Shown here piece after piece: positions 1 to 6,967 of a stretch of DNA of 11,328 nucleotides; within the stretch, counting starts at the first letter, position 1; each line of letters starts with the position of its first letter. Made by a program: the position numbers and the translations under genes. The notes under the pieces are model-generated. The model saw only the letters and a list, made by a program, of their open reading frames with translations, was not told the DNA's origin and searched no databases. Source of the stretch: CAYSRJ01 sp964525675 (GTDB taxonomy: Bacteria > Spirochaetota > B62-G9 > DRHN01); contig CAZGJW010000095.1 of the NCBI GenBank assembly GCA_964525675.1, positions 1 to 11,328 on the forward strand. The letters are read 5' to 3'.

Positions 1-189
1 GGCCTTTGAATAACATCCTGTACCCCTTCTTAAATATGTGTTATGACCATTTAATAGTACTCGTTTCATAGCAAAAATTCATCGTTCTTAGTCTTATGAT
101 ACAGAGTTGTTCTCTTCTTAATTAATCGAAGAGAACAACTCATCAACCAGCTGCTAAAACCAACACCATTATGAAAAAAAGCAAAAAAG
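1..189. other. Left-edge intergenic region
   Basis: No complete gene is visible here. It lies downstream of the sulfatase-like gene. Its main content is the perfect inverted repeat at 104-141, listed separately. At the extreme left an ATG on the minus strand (16-14) follows an AAGGGG about six bases upstream, so a gene could begin there and run off the edge. Only five codons (MLFKG) are visible, too few to support a call. Confidence 0.4.
104..141. repeat. Perfect 14-bp inverted repeat (hairpin) after the sulfatase-like gene
   Basis: GAGTTGTTCTCTTC at 104-117 is exactly complementary to GAAGAGAACAACTC at 128-141, with a 10-base A/T-rich loop. It starts about 50 bp past the stop of the hydrolase gene, where a transcription terminator would be expected. 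However, no T-run follows the stem on either strand, so a standard intrinsic terminator is not shown. It could instead be an mRNA-stabilising 3' hairpin or a protein-binding palindrome. Confidence 0.7.
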
Positions 190-1539
190 TTATTCAGTTA
201 CATAACCCAATCTCCGCAGACGTTCCTCAATTGCTTTTTTCTCATCTTCAGGCATCTCAGCACGGATAATACCTTTAGGCTCAGCCCTTAGATTATCGTT
301 AAGCTCTTCGCGAAGCTGCCTCAGCCATTTTGGCGCATGATATACCAACCTCTCCATTAGATTAATCTGCTCCCTCGGATCCTTCTGGAGATCGAAAAAT
401 TCTTCAAACATTGAAGAGTGGTACCGTATATATTTCCAGTTTTCCTCTCTCAGACACTGCCGTGCACCCATACCGTATTGGGCCCATACAGTTTCTGCAT
501 AGGCTCTTTTCCCGTGGCCTCTTTCATTTTTCATACTTTTAACCAGGCTCACTCCATCCATAGCGGGATTAATATCTTCTTTCGGAAACCCTACCATGTC
601 GAGAACCGTCGGAGTAATATCTATCGACCTCACCTGGCCATCGAGTACCTTGCCAATTGCATTCGATGGAAGATTCGGAGCTTTTATAATAAATGGGACC
701 CTGAGGTCAACATCGTACAGGCTGGAGTGTGTATTGGCTAAATCGCCTACATCGACAGGGTCATAAATATAATCGCCAAGAGGCCAGCACTCCTGTCTTA
801 AGGTTGTTCCGTGATCTGATGTAACAATTATTAATGCATCATCGTATAGACCATACGTCTTTAATGCTTCAATAACACTCCCGATTACTTCTTCATCCAC
901 AAGCTTTATCTTTGCGTCATAGTAAGCATTTTCCGGCATTACTCCTTCTTTTATCCTTCCCGACTCTACGAGATAATGCTCTGAACCGGTGTGCGTTTCA
1001 TAGAATTGATTGTACAGGTAGAATTTTTTATCTTTATTTTTTTTAATAAATTCAAGATTCTCATCAACATACCGTTTCCCAACAGGCTTTGCTCGAAAAC
1101 GGTCATCTACATTAACTCCCAATGCTCTCCAATGTTCAACGCCATCACCCCATGTATCGGGAGCATTCGGATCGGTTGGTTCAATAAAAGTATCGAAGCC
1201 CACATTCATACCTATCCCGGACCCTGCAACACTCTGGCTCATACAACCCTGTGTAACGAAGCCTGCTTTTTTTAAGTATTCCTGAAGCCTGGGTACGGTC
1301 ATAACATGGAAGGGATCCCGAACGCCTGTATGAGGACCGATCATTCCGGAATGAATAACCGGTGTTGCAGCTCCCGTATAAGAGCTCCCCGCTATGAGCT
1401 GTTTAAAAGCGGTTCCGTCTTTTGCAATACTTTCGATGTTCTTCTGTTTTCTATGATATCCGTATACGGATATATGGTCGTACCTCACTTCATCCAGTTG
1501 CATCAAATAAACACATCTCACTTCACCTTGTTTTGCCAT
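190..1539 (-). CDS. Sulfatase/alkaline-phosphatase-superfamily hydrolase with Thr at the nucleophile position
   Basis: A 449-residue metal-dependent hydrolase of the sulfatase fold, which cleaves sulfate, phosphate or phosphonate esters. The N-terminus carries the metal-site segment LDEVRYD (residues 15-21), where classical sulfatases have DD-R-D. The nucleophile region reads TGAATPVIHSG (55-65), aligning Thr55 with the Cys/Ser of CxPSR, followed by the usual PHTG. A second metal motif TSDHG lies at 240-244, and a typical C-terminal FFDLQKDPREQ is present. Without Cys or Ser in a CxPSR context, formylglycine maturation is not expected. Threonine nucleophiles are known in phosphodiesterase, nucleotide pyrophosphatase and phosphoglycerol-transferase branches. 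I see no signal peptide, so it is probably cytoplasmic. The start was set at ATG 1539 because AAGGAGA sits five bases upstream; an in-frame TTG at 1554 would lie upstream of that site. It diverges from the GntR gene. The substrate is unknown. Confidence 0.85.
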   Translation of the reverse strand: MAKQGEVRCVYLMQLDEVRYDHISVYGYHRKQKNIESIAKDGTAFKQLIAGSSYTGAATPVIHSGMIGPHTGVRDPFHVMTVPRLQEYLKKAGFVTQGCMSQSVAGSGIGMNVGFDTFIEPTDPNAPDTWGDGVEHWRALGVNVDDRFRAKPVGKRYVDENLEFIKKNKDKKFYLYNQFYETHTGSEHYLVESGRIKEGVMPENAYYDAKIKLVDEEVIGSVIEALKTYGLYDDALIIVTSDHGTTLRQECWPLGDYIYDPVDVGDLANTHSSLYDVDLRVPFIIKAPNLPSNAIGKVLDGQVRSIDITPTVLDMVGFPKEDINPAMDGVSLVKSMKNERGHGKRAYAETVWAQYGMGARQCLREENWKYIRYHSSMFEEFFDLQKDPREQINLMERLVYHAPKWLRQLREELNDNLRAEPKGIIRAEMPEDEKKAIEERLRRLGYVTE

Positions 1540-1623
1540 TTTTCTCTCCTTCAAGTTTTATTTTTTATAAACAAGTAAAATAAAATAAATGAACTGCTTC
1601 TAATTTTCCCAGAATTGCTTTGT

Positions 1624-1655
1624 AAGTATCTTTTCAAAGTGGCTTTTTGATACTT
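1624..1655. repeat. Imperfect palindrome upstream of the sulfatase-like gene
   Basis: AAGTATC (1624-1630) is complementary to GATACTT (1649-1655), and inside it AAAG (1636-1639) pairs with CTTT (1643-1646) around TGG. It lies 85-116 bp upstream of the hydrolase start. It could be an operator or a hairpin in the 5' leader. It does not match the GTNTANAC pattern of HutC-type regulators. Confidence 0.4.
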
Positions 1656-1730
1656 TTACTTTGACCTCCGGGCGACATACCCTTGATTTTGAATATTTTA
1701 TTAATTATATTTGATTTGTTATTTTCGGCA

Positions 1731-1738
1731 GTATACAC
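1731..1738. promoter_or_regulatory. Candidate GntR/HutC operator (GTATACAC)
   Basis: GTATACAC fits GTNTANAC, the core reported for HutC-subfamily GntR regulators. It lies about 190 bp upstream of the sulfatase-like start and directly beside the two-hairpin element. It is one of three matches in this intergenic region. Binding by the neighbouring GntR protein is inferred. Confidence 0.35.
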
Positions 1739-1750
1739 CGGTTTTCAAGT

Positions 1751-1905
1751 ATGGTTTTATCCATATAAAATTCTCTTTTTTTTTACCAGAATTTTTATGA
1801 TCAAATGACTTATAATGTTACAATTACCTATATTACATTCTACAGGTAAAAACCATTAAGAAAGTGTCAATTTGAACGTTTTAAGTTTGGAAGTTCACTT
1901 GCCTA
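1751..1905. repeat. Two-hairpin repeat element, copy A (diverged)
   Basis: This copy aligns along its whole length with 4226-4381 at about 70-75% identity by eye, in the same orientation. The outer arms ATGGTTTTATCC (1751-1762) and GGTAAAAACCAT (1845-1856) are unchanged between copies and pair at 10 of 12 positions. Inside them AATTCT pairs with AGAATT. A second domain starts at the next base: TAAGAAAGT (1857-1865) faces ACTTGCCTA (1897-1905) with two mismatches, so this hairpin is weaker than in copy B. It lies 212 bp upstream of the sulfatase-like gene. It could be a miniature mobile element or a structured RNA/leader; I do not recognise it as a known family. Confidence 0.65.
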
Positions 1906-1951
1906 TATAAAGCAATTAACTTTAAAAATATATATATATATAAATTAAGAT

Positions 1952-1959
1952 GTCTATAC
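1952..1959. promoter_or_regulatory. Candidate GntR/HutC operator (GTCTATAC)
   Basis: GTCTATAC matches GTNTANAC and sits in a longer near-palindrome, TGTCTATACA. That closely resembles the operators of known HutC-type regulators such as the DasR and NagR/YvoA group. It is between the two-hairpin element and the GntR promoter. The assignment to the local regulator is an inference. Confidence 0.45.
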
Positions 1960-2236
1960 AAGTTATTCATAAATTAATTATATATACATCGACTATGAAG
2001 TCAAGCATTATTTTTAAAATTATGTCTTTCCTGTAGAATTTTACAAAAATTAATGATTTTTTAATACCATAATACATATATACAGAGTGGTTACAGTTAT
2101 TATTCTTTCTGAAACTTGATCATTGCCTGTGTAAAAATTGTTTTTCACCAAACCAGTATATTTTAATTGGTTTTCAGCTTTTCAAAACGGAAATAGCAAT
2201 AAAAAATAATTTCATAAAAGATTGTTGTATTTTTTC

Positions 2237-2266
2237 TTGACAGTATATACAATTATATAAAATAAT
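2237..2266 (+). promoter_or_regulatory. Probable promoter of the GntR gene with embedded operator
   Basis: A perfect -35 box TTGACA (2237-2242) is followed, after 18 bases, by AATAAT (2261-2266), five of six matches to the -10 consensus. GTATATAC (2243-2250), a GTNTANAC site, directly abuts the -35 box, so a bound repressor would cover the promoter. The leader to the start codon would be about 135 bases. Autorepression by the encoded GntR protein is the simplest reading. Confidence 0.5.
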
Positions 2267-2409
2267 CTGTATATATATATATTTAGATTTTTGATCAAGT
2301 TTCGTAATTTTACTTGAAAAAATTAAAGACACATGCATGAAGGAAGGATATAGTTAATTTATGAACATGATAACACAGTTAAATAATAATAATTGGATAA
2401 TTTAAACAA

Positions 2410-3192
2410 ATGGATAATAATATAGATATGTTATTAGACGAAAATTCCATAATTCCTCTCTACCATCAGCTTGCTGAGGAAATAAAAAACAATATCGAAA
2501 GCGGAGTATGGGGGCCTCATTCTCTTATTCCTTCCGAGTCGGAGCTTTGTAAAAAGTACAATGTAAGCCGCGGCACTGTCAGGCAGGCACTGTCTCAGCT
2601 GGTACAACAGGACTTTTTACATAGAAAACAGGGCAAGGGAACCTTTGTTGCAGAGCCAAAATCAAAGGAACGGTTAAATATATTTCACAGTACCGACCAG
2701 GATATCACTGGAAAAGGGATAAAGCCTTTTTCTAAAATCTTGCAAAATGAAATAATTGAACCAAACCCCAGTATTGCAAATATGCTGAAACTGAAAATGG
2801 CTGAAAAAGTGTACAAAATAATTGGGATTAAAATATTTGATGGAATACCCATGACTCTGGAAACCACCTATTTAACAGAGAGGTTTTTTCCGGATTTACA
2901 CAAAATTAAAAAAAGTGAGTTGGAAAGTGTGCCCCTCTATGACATTATGAGTGAAAAATATCATTTGAAAATAACTGGGCTTGAAGAGACCTTCGAGCCT
3001 ACCCGGCTTGATGAGTTTGAAGCATTAAGACTTAAGGTGCCGATAAACAAAGTCGCCCTTGTTATTAATCGAATAACCTATACAATTGAAAATATTCCCT
3101 TTGAATATCGGAAAATACTGGTCAGCAGTGAGAATTGCAAGTACATGGTAAAATTTAACGCTGAACCTGGAACAATGGATCTTCAAATTTGA
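2410..3192 (+). CDS. GntR-family transcriptional regulator, HutC/UTRA type
   Basis: A 260-residue DNA-binding regulator. The N-terminal winged helix spans about residues 15-85, with the GntR signature IPSESELCKKYNVSRGTVRQ and the wing KQGKGTFV. A UTRA ligand-binding domain occupies about 95-250, ending in the family-typical segments FEYRKILV and YMVKFNAE. UTRA domains usually sense small sugars, sugar phosphates or organic acids. The start is fixed by an in-frame stop just upstream (2398-2400), but no clear Shine-Dalgarno site precedes it; ATG codon 7 is a possible alternative. It diverges from the sulfatase-like gene and converges with the LysR gene, their stops 28 bp apart. It probably controls itself and the divergent hydrolase through GTNTANAC sites. 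The effector is unknown. Confidence 0.92.
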   Translation: MDNNIDMLLDENSIIPLYHQLAEEIKNNIESGVWGPHSLIPSESELCKKYNVSRGTVRQALSQLVQQDFLHRKQGKGTFVAEPKSKERLNIFHSTDQDITGKGIKPFSKILQNEIIEPNPSIANMLKLKMAEKVYKIIGIKIFDGIPMTLETTYLTERFFPDLHKIKKSELESVPLYDIMSEKYHLKITGLEETFEPTRLDEFEALRLKVPINKVALVINRITYTIENIPFEYRKILVSSENCKYMVKFNAEPGTMDLQI

Positions 3193-3220
3193 CACGCTTA
3201 TTAATATTGATACTATCGGC

Positions 3221-4096
3221 TCATGAAATAAAAAAATCGAGGAAATTCTTTGCAACGTCCGTCAGGGCACCGTCATTTTTCGATACCGCGTAGTAATTTC
3301 GCGATGCATCGAAATTCTTTATCTTGATAACCTTCAAATCTTCCCTGTTATCAATGTTATTAAACATAATTGACGGGATAAACGCGCCGCCGATTCCTGC
3401 CCGCACGACATTCAGCGATGCCTCCGGAAGACCTATCTCTGAAATGATGTTCAAATCAGAAAAAGATATATTGTAGTTTTTCAGCCGGTTCTCCAAAAAC
3501 TTTCGGACCCCCGCCTCTTTCTGGTTGAGAACAAGGGGTATCTTTTTTAACCCGGCCAGGGTAAGCGCAGCAGGTATGTCGAAGCCCTTGTGCACCACAA
3601 GCAGCAGCTCATCCCCGAGAAAACTTCTATACTCCAGGCCATCATCCAATCTGGCGCCGACAAAGCCTATGTCGATTATACCGTTTTTAACCATGTCGAT
3701 AATATTTTCCGTGTCGTTCAGCTCGTAAATGATGTAGGAGTTCGGATACTTGATCTTGAACTCCGCGATCTTCTGATGAAGGATATTCGCCACCGGGATG
3801 TGGCTCGACCCGATCCGTAAAATACTTGCATCATCGGTATCCATCACCTTGAACTCTTTTTCGATATTGTCCACCATCTTGAGCACATTCTGGGCAAATT
3901 TTTGAAAGAGCTTCCCCTTTGCCGTCAATTCAATACGCTTTCGTCTCCTCCGGAAGAGCAGTGTGCCCACTTCCCGTTCGAGCCTCGATATCTGCTGGGT
4001 AACCGCCGGCTGGGTTAGCGCTTCGAGTTCGGCTGCCTTCGAAAAACTCTTCAAATCGGCAACCAGTAAAAACAGTTTAAGCTGTTTCGTATTCAT
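3221..4096 (-). CDS. LysR-family transcriptional regulator
   Basis: A 291-residue LysR-type regulator. The winged helix-turn-helix fills residues 1-60, with the family signature LTQPAVTQQISRLEREVG (27-44) and the basic wing RRRRKRIELTAKGK. A type-2 periplasmic-binding-like effector domain covers about 90-290. Length is normal for the family. It lies on the same strand as the catabolic operon, about 350 bp past the broken MFS gene, and has a candidate promoter of its own. LysR proteins often control divergent genes, but here nothing diverges from it: the upstream gap leads to the end of the MFS gene. Its target is therefore unclear; the catabolic operon is possible. The Shine-Dalgarno site is weak (GTGGAA). 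Confidence 0.92.
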   Translation of the reverse strand: MNTKQLKLFLLVADLKSFSKAAELEALTQPAVTQQISRLEREVGTLLFRRRRKRIELTAKGKLFQKFAQNVLKMVDNIEKEFKVMDTDDASILRIGSSHIPVANILHQKIAEFKIKYPNSYIIYELNDTENIIDMVKNGIIDIGFVGARLDDGLEYRSFLGDELLLVVHKGFDIPAALTLAGLKKIPLVLNQKEAGVRKFLENRLKNYNISFSDLNIISEIGLPEASLNVVRAGIGGAFIPSIMFNNIDNREDLKVIKIKNFDASRNYYAVSKNDGALTDVAKNFLDFFIS

Positions 4097-4130
4097 TTGT
4101 TTTCCACTACGGCTTGATTTTTACAATCCT

Positions 4131-4158
4131 ATTGTATATTGATTACTGTTGTATTCAA
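4131..4158 (-). promoter_or_regulatory. Candidate LysR promoter
   Basis: On the minus strand TTGAAT (4158-4153) is followed after 16 bases by TACAAT (4136-4131), five of six matches to the -10 box. It ends 35 bp upstream of the LysR start codon, a normal distance. A TTGACG lies further upstream near 4186-4191 but lacks a good -10 partner. Regulation of this promoter is not visible. Confidence 0.35.
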
Positions 4159-4225
4159 ATAAATATCAGCTTCTTAACACGTCAACCGCAATAATGCAAC
4201 TTCTCTTTTTTATGTGTTTCTATAT

Positions 4226-4381
4226 ATGGTTTTATCCATTAGAATTCTGGCATTTTGTACCAGAATTTCGAATACAAATGACTATATTATACTACATTGC
4301 CGTAATATTACATACTTTAGGTAAAAACCATTAGGTAAGTGATAATTTTCAACTTCTAAGATTGACAAGTTTACTTACCTA
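4226..4381. repeat. Two-hairpin repeat element, copy B
   Basis: The better-preserved copy. Domain 1: ATGGTTTTATCC (4226-4237) pairs at 10 of 12 positions with GGTAAAAACCAT (4320-4331) and encloses a perfect 8-bp hairpin, AATTCTGG (4243-4250) with CCAGAATT (4260-4267), plus the palindrome GTAATATTAC (4302-4311). Domain 2 begins at the very next base: TAGGTAAGT (4332-4340) pairs perfectly with ACTTACCTA (4373-4381) and contains an inner AACTT/AAGTT stem. The limits of the repeat coincide with the outer stems, and domain 1 is 106 bp in both copies. No terminal duplication of target DNA is obvious. It could be a MITE-like element or a structured RNA. Confidence 0.7.
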
Positions 4382-4442
4382 TTTTTATTGATTTTTTCAC
4401 TTTTACTTCAACAGACAGACACGATAAATAAATGCTCAGCTA

Positions 4443-5268
4443 TTATCCGATCCCCCGCTTGACCCTGACTCTTAAAATCCATGCCGTGACCGTCACGAGC
4501 AGAGCGAGTGCAGCCAGAAATAAAAAACTTTTTGCATAGGAACCGGTCGTATCTCTCACCATACCTGCAGCAGATGGGCCAAGAAACATACCGAGACTGG
4601 AAGCCATGTTGAGAACGCCGAAACCCAATCCCAGACTCCTTTGATTCAGTATTCTGGACGGAAAGGAAAAAACCGGAGCCGGAACCAGCGCAACCGGCAC
4701 TGCCATGAGAATCATAGGAAAGAGGACATGATCTACCCCTGCAACGAATGTAATTGCTATTGAAATCAATAACCCGCCAGCCCAGAGTTTCACCCAGCCT
4801 GCCGAAGACGGTAAAACAAATTATCGTTCCAACGGGCATCGCAGTGTTGAAAATGCCCATTGCCGTTCCTATTCCATGACCCCCGTACCACTGTGAGAGC
4901 ATGTGCGCAGCTATAATTACAATAATTGCAGCACCCAGGACTGCAACAGCTCTTCCGACAGAGGCGAGCAGAAATGTATTGCTCACGGCGAAAACTGCAT
5001 TCCCTGCAATAATGAGGAACAAAGATGCAATGCCTATTTTAAAAGGTCCCAGGCGGTCGGACAGCATTCCTGCCGGGATCGACAAAAATATTGCAGGAAG
5101 CGCATAAATTCCCATAAGAAGTCCTGCCTGTGTGTGGGACAATTTCAATCCCTTAATGATCAGGGGAAGAACAGGAGGTACGGATTGCAGCGTAAAGGCA
5201 AAACTGAGCATGCAGAGATAGGATAAAACCAGCATGACCCGGCGATATTCTTTTATCAATTTACCCAT
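4443..5268 (-). pseudogene. MFS transporter, disrupted: TM6-8 apparently deleted and frame shifted
   Basis: A major-facilitator permease that no longer reads as one frame. From ATG 5268 the first frame gives about 165 normal residues: TM1-TM5, the signature GMLSDRLG after TM2, and the LGETLGWR that precedes TM6. The second frame then runs from VKLWAGGLLISIAITF to a stop at 4443, giving about 115 residues that match TM9-TM12, including VALVPAPVFSFP, LGLGFGVLN and RDTTGSY. The switch occurs within about 4773-4795. The joined product is about 275 residues, against about 400 for the family, so TM6-TM8 are missing. An internal deletion with an out-of-frame join fits better than a single extra base. 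The start overlaps the isomerase stop (ATGGGTAA), so it was the next operon gene and probably imported the substrate. A sequencing error would not explain the missing segment. Confidence 0.75.
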
Positions 5269-6187
5269 ACACCCTCTGCAGCGCCTTCTGCCAGTATTCA
5301 ACGCTCGCCTTCAGGTTGTCCAATGCACCCTCATCAGGTATTGCATGGGCTGAATAGAAGAATTCGAACACTATGATTGCCTTTTTAGAGCCCGCCTTCT
5401 CGATGGATTCGAAGACCTTCTCCGGTATTACAACACCTATCTTGTTGTACTCTTCGGTAAAAGGCCAGTGCCTGCTCCCCTTACCGTCCGTCTGCTGCAT
5501 GTGAATTGTGGGAGAGAGGTGGGCCAACTCCTGAAGCCACGAATAGCAATCGCTGTCACGCGGATCACCCGAATGGATATATCCATGGCCGACGTCAAGG
5601 CACAGTCTTACCGGAACCCGTGATTTGCGGTTGGCGCGTTCCAGTATCTCTTTTGTCCCGTCTATTGTGCAGGGGAACTCACGCGGAATCGACATCGGTT
5701 CCCAGAGGAAGTACTTCTGCCCCACTTCTTCAGATACCGAGGTAAGATGTACGATCTCCTCGATCAGAACATCGGTGATATACTCCCGTCTTTCGGTGTT
5801 CTCCTGATCTTTTCGGCTCAGCGTTCCCATGTACACCCCGGAACCCTCGACACCAAGAAGGCTGCCCGCCCGTATCATCTTCTCATACCAGCGGACATAG
5901 CACCGCCTGAGCGCAGGATCAGGGTCCATGAGGAAGTTGAACTTGTGAACGACTTCGCCGGTTGTCCCGGTATCGATAGAAACGCCCATCTCATCCGCGA
6001 GATTTTTAATATGCCTGCACTTGCTCGTAAATATCTCATCCTCGATAATTACTGGATCAAGAAGATCGAATGAAAACTGTACATGTCCAAGTCCCAGATT
6101 ATCTTTAATAACTCGAAGCCATTCCTCAGGTTCGGGAAACCGGCCTATCGCAAAGCAATTGTTTACTCCAAGGTGTATCTTCGCCAT
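5261..6187 (-). CDS. TIM-barrel sugar (phosphate) isomerase/epimerase, xylose-isomerase-like
   Basis: A 308-residue member of the AP-endonuclease-2/xylose-isomerase-like TIM-barrel family, whose enzymes isomerise or epimerise free sugars, sugar phosphates or keto-acids with a divalent metal. The expected metal and base residues are in order: Glu163 (FLWEPMS), Asp198 and His201 (RLCLDVGHG), His229 (IHMQQTD), with His240 (RHWPF) and Glu275 (IVFEFF). The start at 6187 has GGAGG nine bases upstream. The last codons overlap the MFS start, giving translational coupling. Relatives act on erythrulose phosphates, on 3-keto sugars and on hydroxypyruvate-type acids. Which substrate applies cannot be read from the sequence, but the operon suggests a short-chain keto sugar or its phosphate. 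Confidence 0.85.
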   Translation of the reverse strand: MAKIHLGVNNCFAIGRFPEPEEWLRVIKDNLGLGHVQFSFDLLDPVIIEDEIFTSKCRHIKNLADEMGVSIDTGTTGEVVHKFNFLMDPDPALRRCYVRWYEKMIRAGSLLGVEGSGVYMGTLSRKDQENTERREYITDVLIEEIVHLTSVSEEVGQKYFLWEPMSIPREFPCTIDGTKEILERANRKSRVPVRLCLDVGHGYIHSGDPRDSDCYSWLQELAHLSPTIHMQQTDGKGSRHWPFTEEYNKIGVVIPEKVFESIEKAGSKKAIIVFEFFYSAHAIPDEGALDNLKASVEYWQKALQRVYG

Positions 6188-6260
6188 ATATTCAATCCTC
6201 CGCTTGATTCATGATGTCCGCTCAGGTGCATACCGGCAACTCTGCAAAAAATAATCAGCA

Positions 6261-6275
6261 GGACGTTTTGCGTCC
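6261..6275. other. Small hairpin in the phosphatase-isomerase gap
   Basis: GGACG (6261-6265) pairs with CGTCC (6271-6275) around a 5-base loop. On the transcribed minus strand a T-rich stretch (ATTATTTTTTG) follows about seven bases later. It could act as a weak terminator or an mRNA processing site between the phosphatase and isomerase genes. The stem is short and the T-run is not adjacent, so this is tentative. Confidence 0.25.
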
Positions 6276-6313
6276 GAAGAATGCCGCTTCACGGTAGAAG
6301 TATCAACCGGTTC

Positions 6314-6967
6314 TCACCCGAGTGGATTTTCTAAATACCTCATACTTTCTATTACCTCGCCTATTGTATGTAGATGTGAGGTGTCGTTCATTAAAAAAAG
6401 CTTCGAGCCGTGTTCAGTATACTTAAAAATATTGATTGCACCGTTATCCTGCTTCACCTTCCAGAAATGAGAATTATCCATACCGAGTATTGCGCATATG
6501 AGCACTTTATTCGTCAATCCGTGAGACACGAGCACAACAGTGCCGTCGGGATGGATATGAAGGATTTTTTTCAGTCCGGCCAGAAGACGCACCCGCACAT
6601 CTTCAAGTGTTTCAGCCTCCGGGATCTTTACCCTTTGTGGGGCAGTCTTCCAAACCCGGTATACCTCGGGATACCGTGTTCGGACATCCGCCAGTTTTAA
6701 CCCCTGCCACCGGCCAAAATCAATATCGATGAGCTCATCACAGAGCTGCACTTCCTCGCTGTGGAACGAGGCGATTCGTTTTGCAGTTTCGACCGCGCGT
6801 GAAAGGGGACTCGAATATAGGCCGTCAAGGCGCACATTTCGTAACCTTCTCCCTATGATGTCTGCCTGCTTTCTGCCTTTAGGATTCAGCCCTATATCGA
6901 TTCTCCCCCTGAACACTCCCTCCTCATTCCAGTCTGTATGCCCGTGTCGGACAAGTAGCACTTTCAT
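6314..6967 (-). CDS. Histidine phosphatase superfamily protein (phosphoglycerate-mutase-like)
   Basis: A 217-residue cytoplasmic phosphatase of the RHG family, which removes or moves phosphate through a phosphohistidine. The motif LVRHGHTDWN (5-14) holds Arg7 and the nucleophile His8. SSPLSRAVETA places Arg57, and LVSHG places the second His149. Where most relatives have Glu four residues before the Gly of the DFGxWxG segment, this protein has Asp81 (LIDIDFGRWQG). It lies 77 bp downstream of the first zinc dehydrogenase gene, on the same strand. In this operon it more likely dephosphorylates a pathway intermediate than acts in glycolysis. Cobalamin ribazole phosphatase is a related alternative, but no cobalamin gene is nearby. 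Confidence 0.88.
   Translation of the reverse strand: MKVLLVRHGHTDWNEEGVFRGRIDIGLNPKGRKQADIIGRRLRNVRLDGLYSSPLSRAVETAKRIASFHSEEVQLCDELIDIDFGRWQGLKLADVRTRYPEVYRVWKTAPQRVKIPEAETLEDVRVRLLAGLKKILHIHPDGTVVLVSHGLTNKVLICAILGMDNSHFWKVKQDNGAINIFKYTEHGSKLFLMNDTSHLHTIGEVIESMRYLENPLG

Larger units (their letters stand above)
1540..2409. other. 870-bp AT-rich divergent intergenic region
   Basis: No coding sequence is evident. The DNA is very rich in A and T, with TA runs at about 1928-1942 and 2270-2281. It contains an imperfect palindrome (1624-1655), one copy of the two-hairpin repeat element (1751-1905), three GTNTANAC sites (1731, 1952, 2243) and a TTGACA-type promoter for the GntR gene. A weaker hairpin pairs AAACCA with TGGTTT near 2152-2177. 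For a two-gene divergent promoter this is unusually long. Confidence 0.7.
4097..4442. other. Intergenic region between the LysR gene and the MFS remnant
   Basis: This AT-rich gap shows no coding sequence I would accept. It contains a candidate LysR promoter (4131-4158) and the better-preserved copy of the two-hairpin repeat (4226-4381). The segment 4383-4442 is T-rich on the plus strand and follows the MFS stop, with no clear terminator stem. Confidence 0.6.

Noticed and set aside
1..16. Start of a further minus-strand gene at the left edge
   Set aside because: An ATG with an upstream AAGGGG is visible, but only five codons fit in the window, so it cannot be supported.
190..1539. A classical formylglycine-dependent arylsulfatase
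   Set aside because: No CxPSR or SxPSR motif is present, and no maturase gene is in the window.
1926..2281. TA-rich runs as a replication origin or CRISPR leader
   Set aside because: No DnaA-box cluster, iterons or regular repeat-spacer pattern was found; AT-rich promoter DNA is enough to explain them.
3590..3820. Plus-strand open frame across the LysR gene
   Set aside because: It has no family features and is a shadow of the well-supported LysR coding sequence on the other strand.
4408..4772. Continuation of the MFS first frame to a stop at 4408
   Set aside because: After GWR the translation becomes Cys/Ser/Arg-rich and hydrophilic, with no transport helices, while another frame over the same DNA is clearly TM9-TM12. 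It is out-of-frame read-through, not a real C-terminus.
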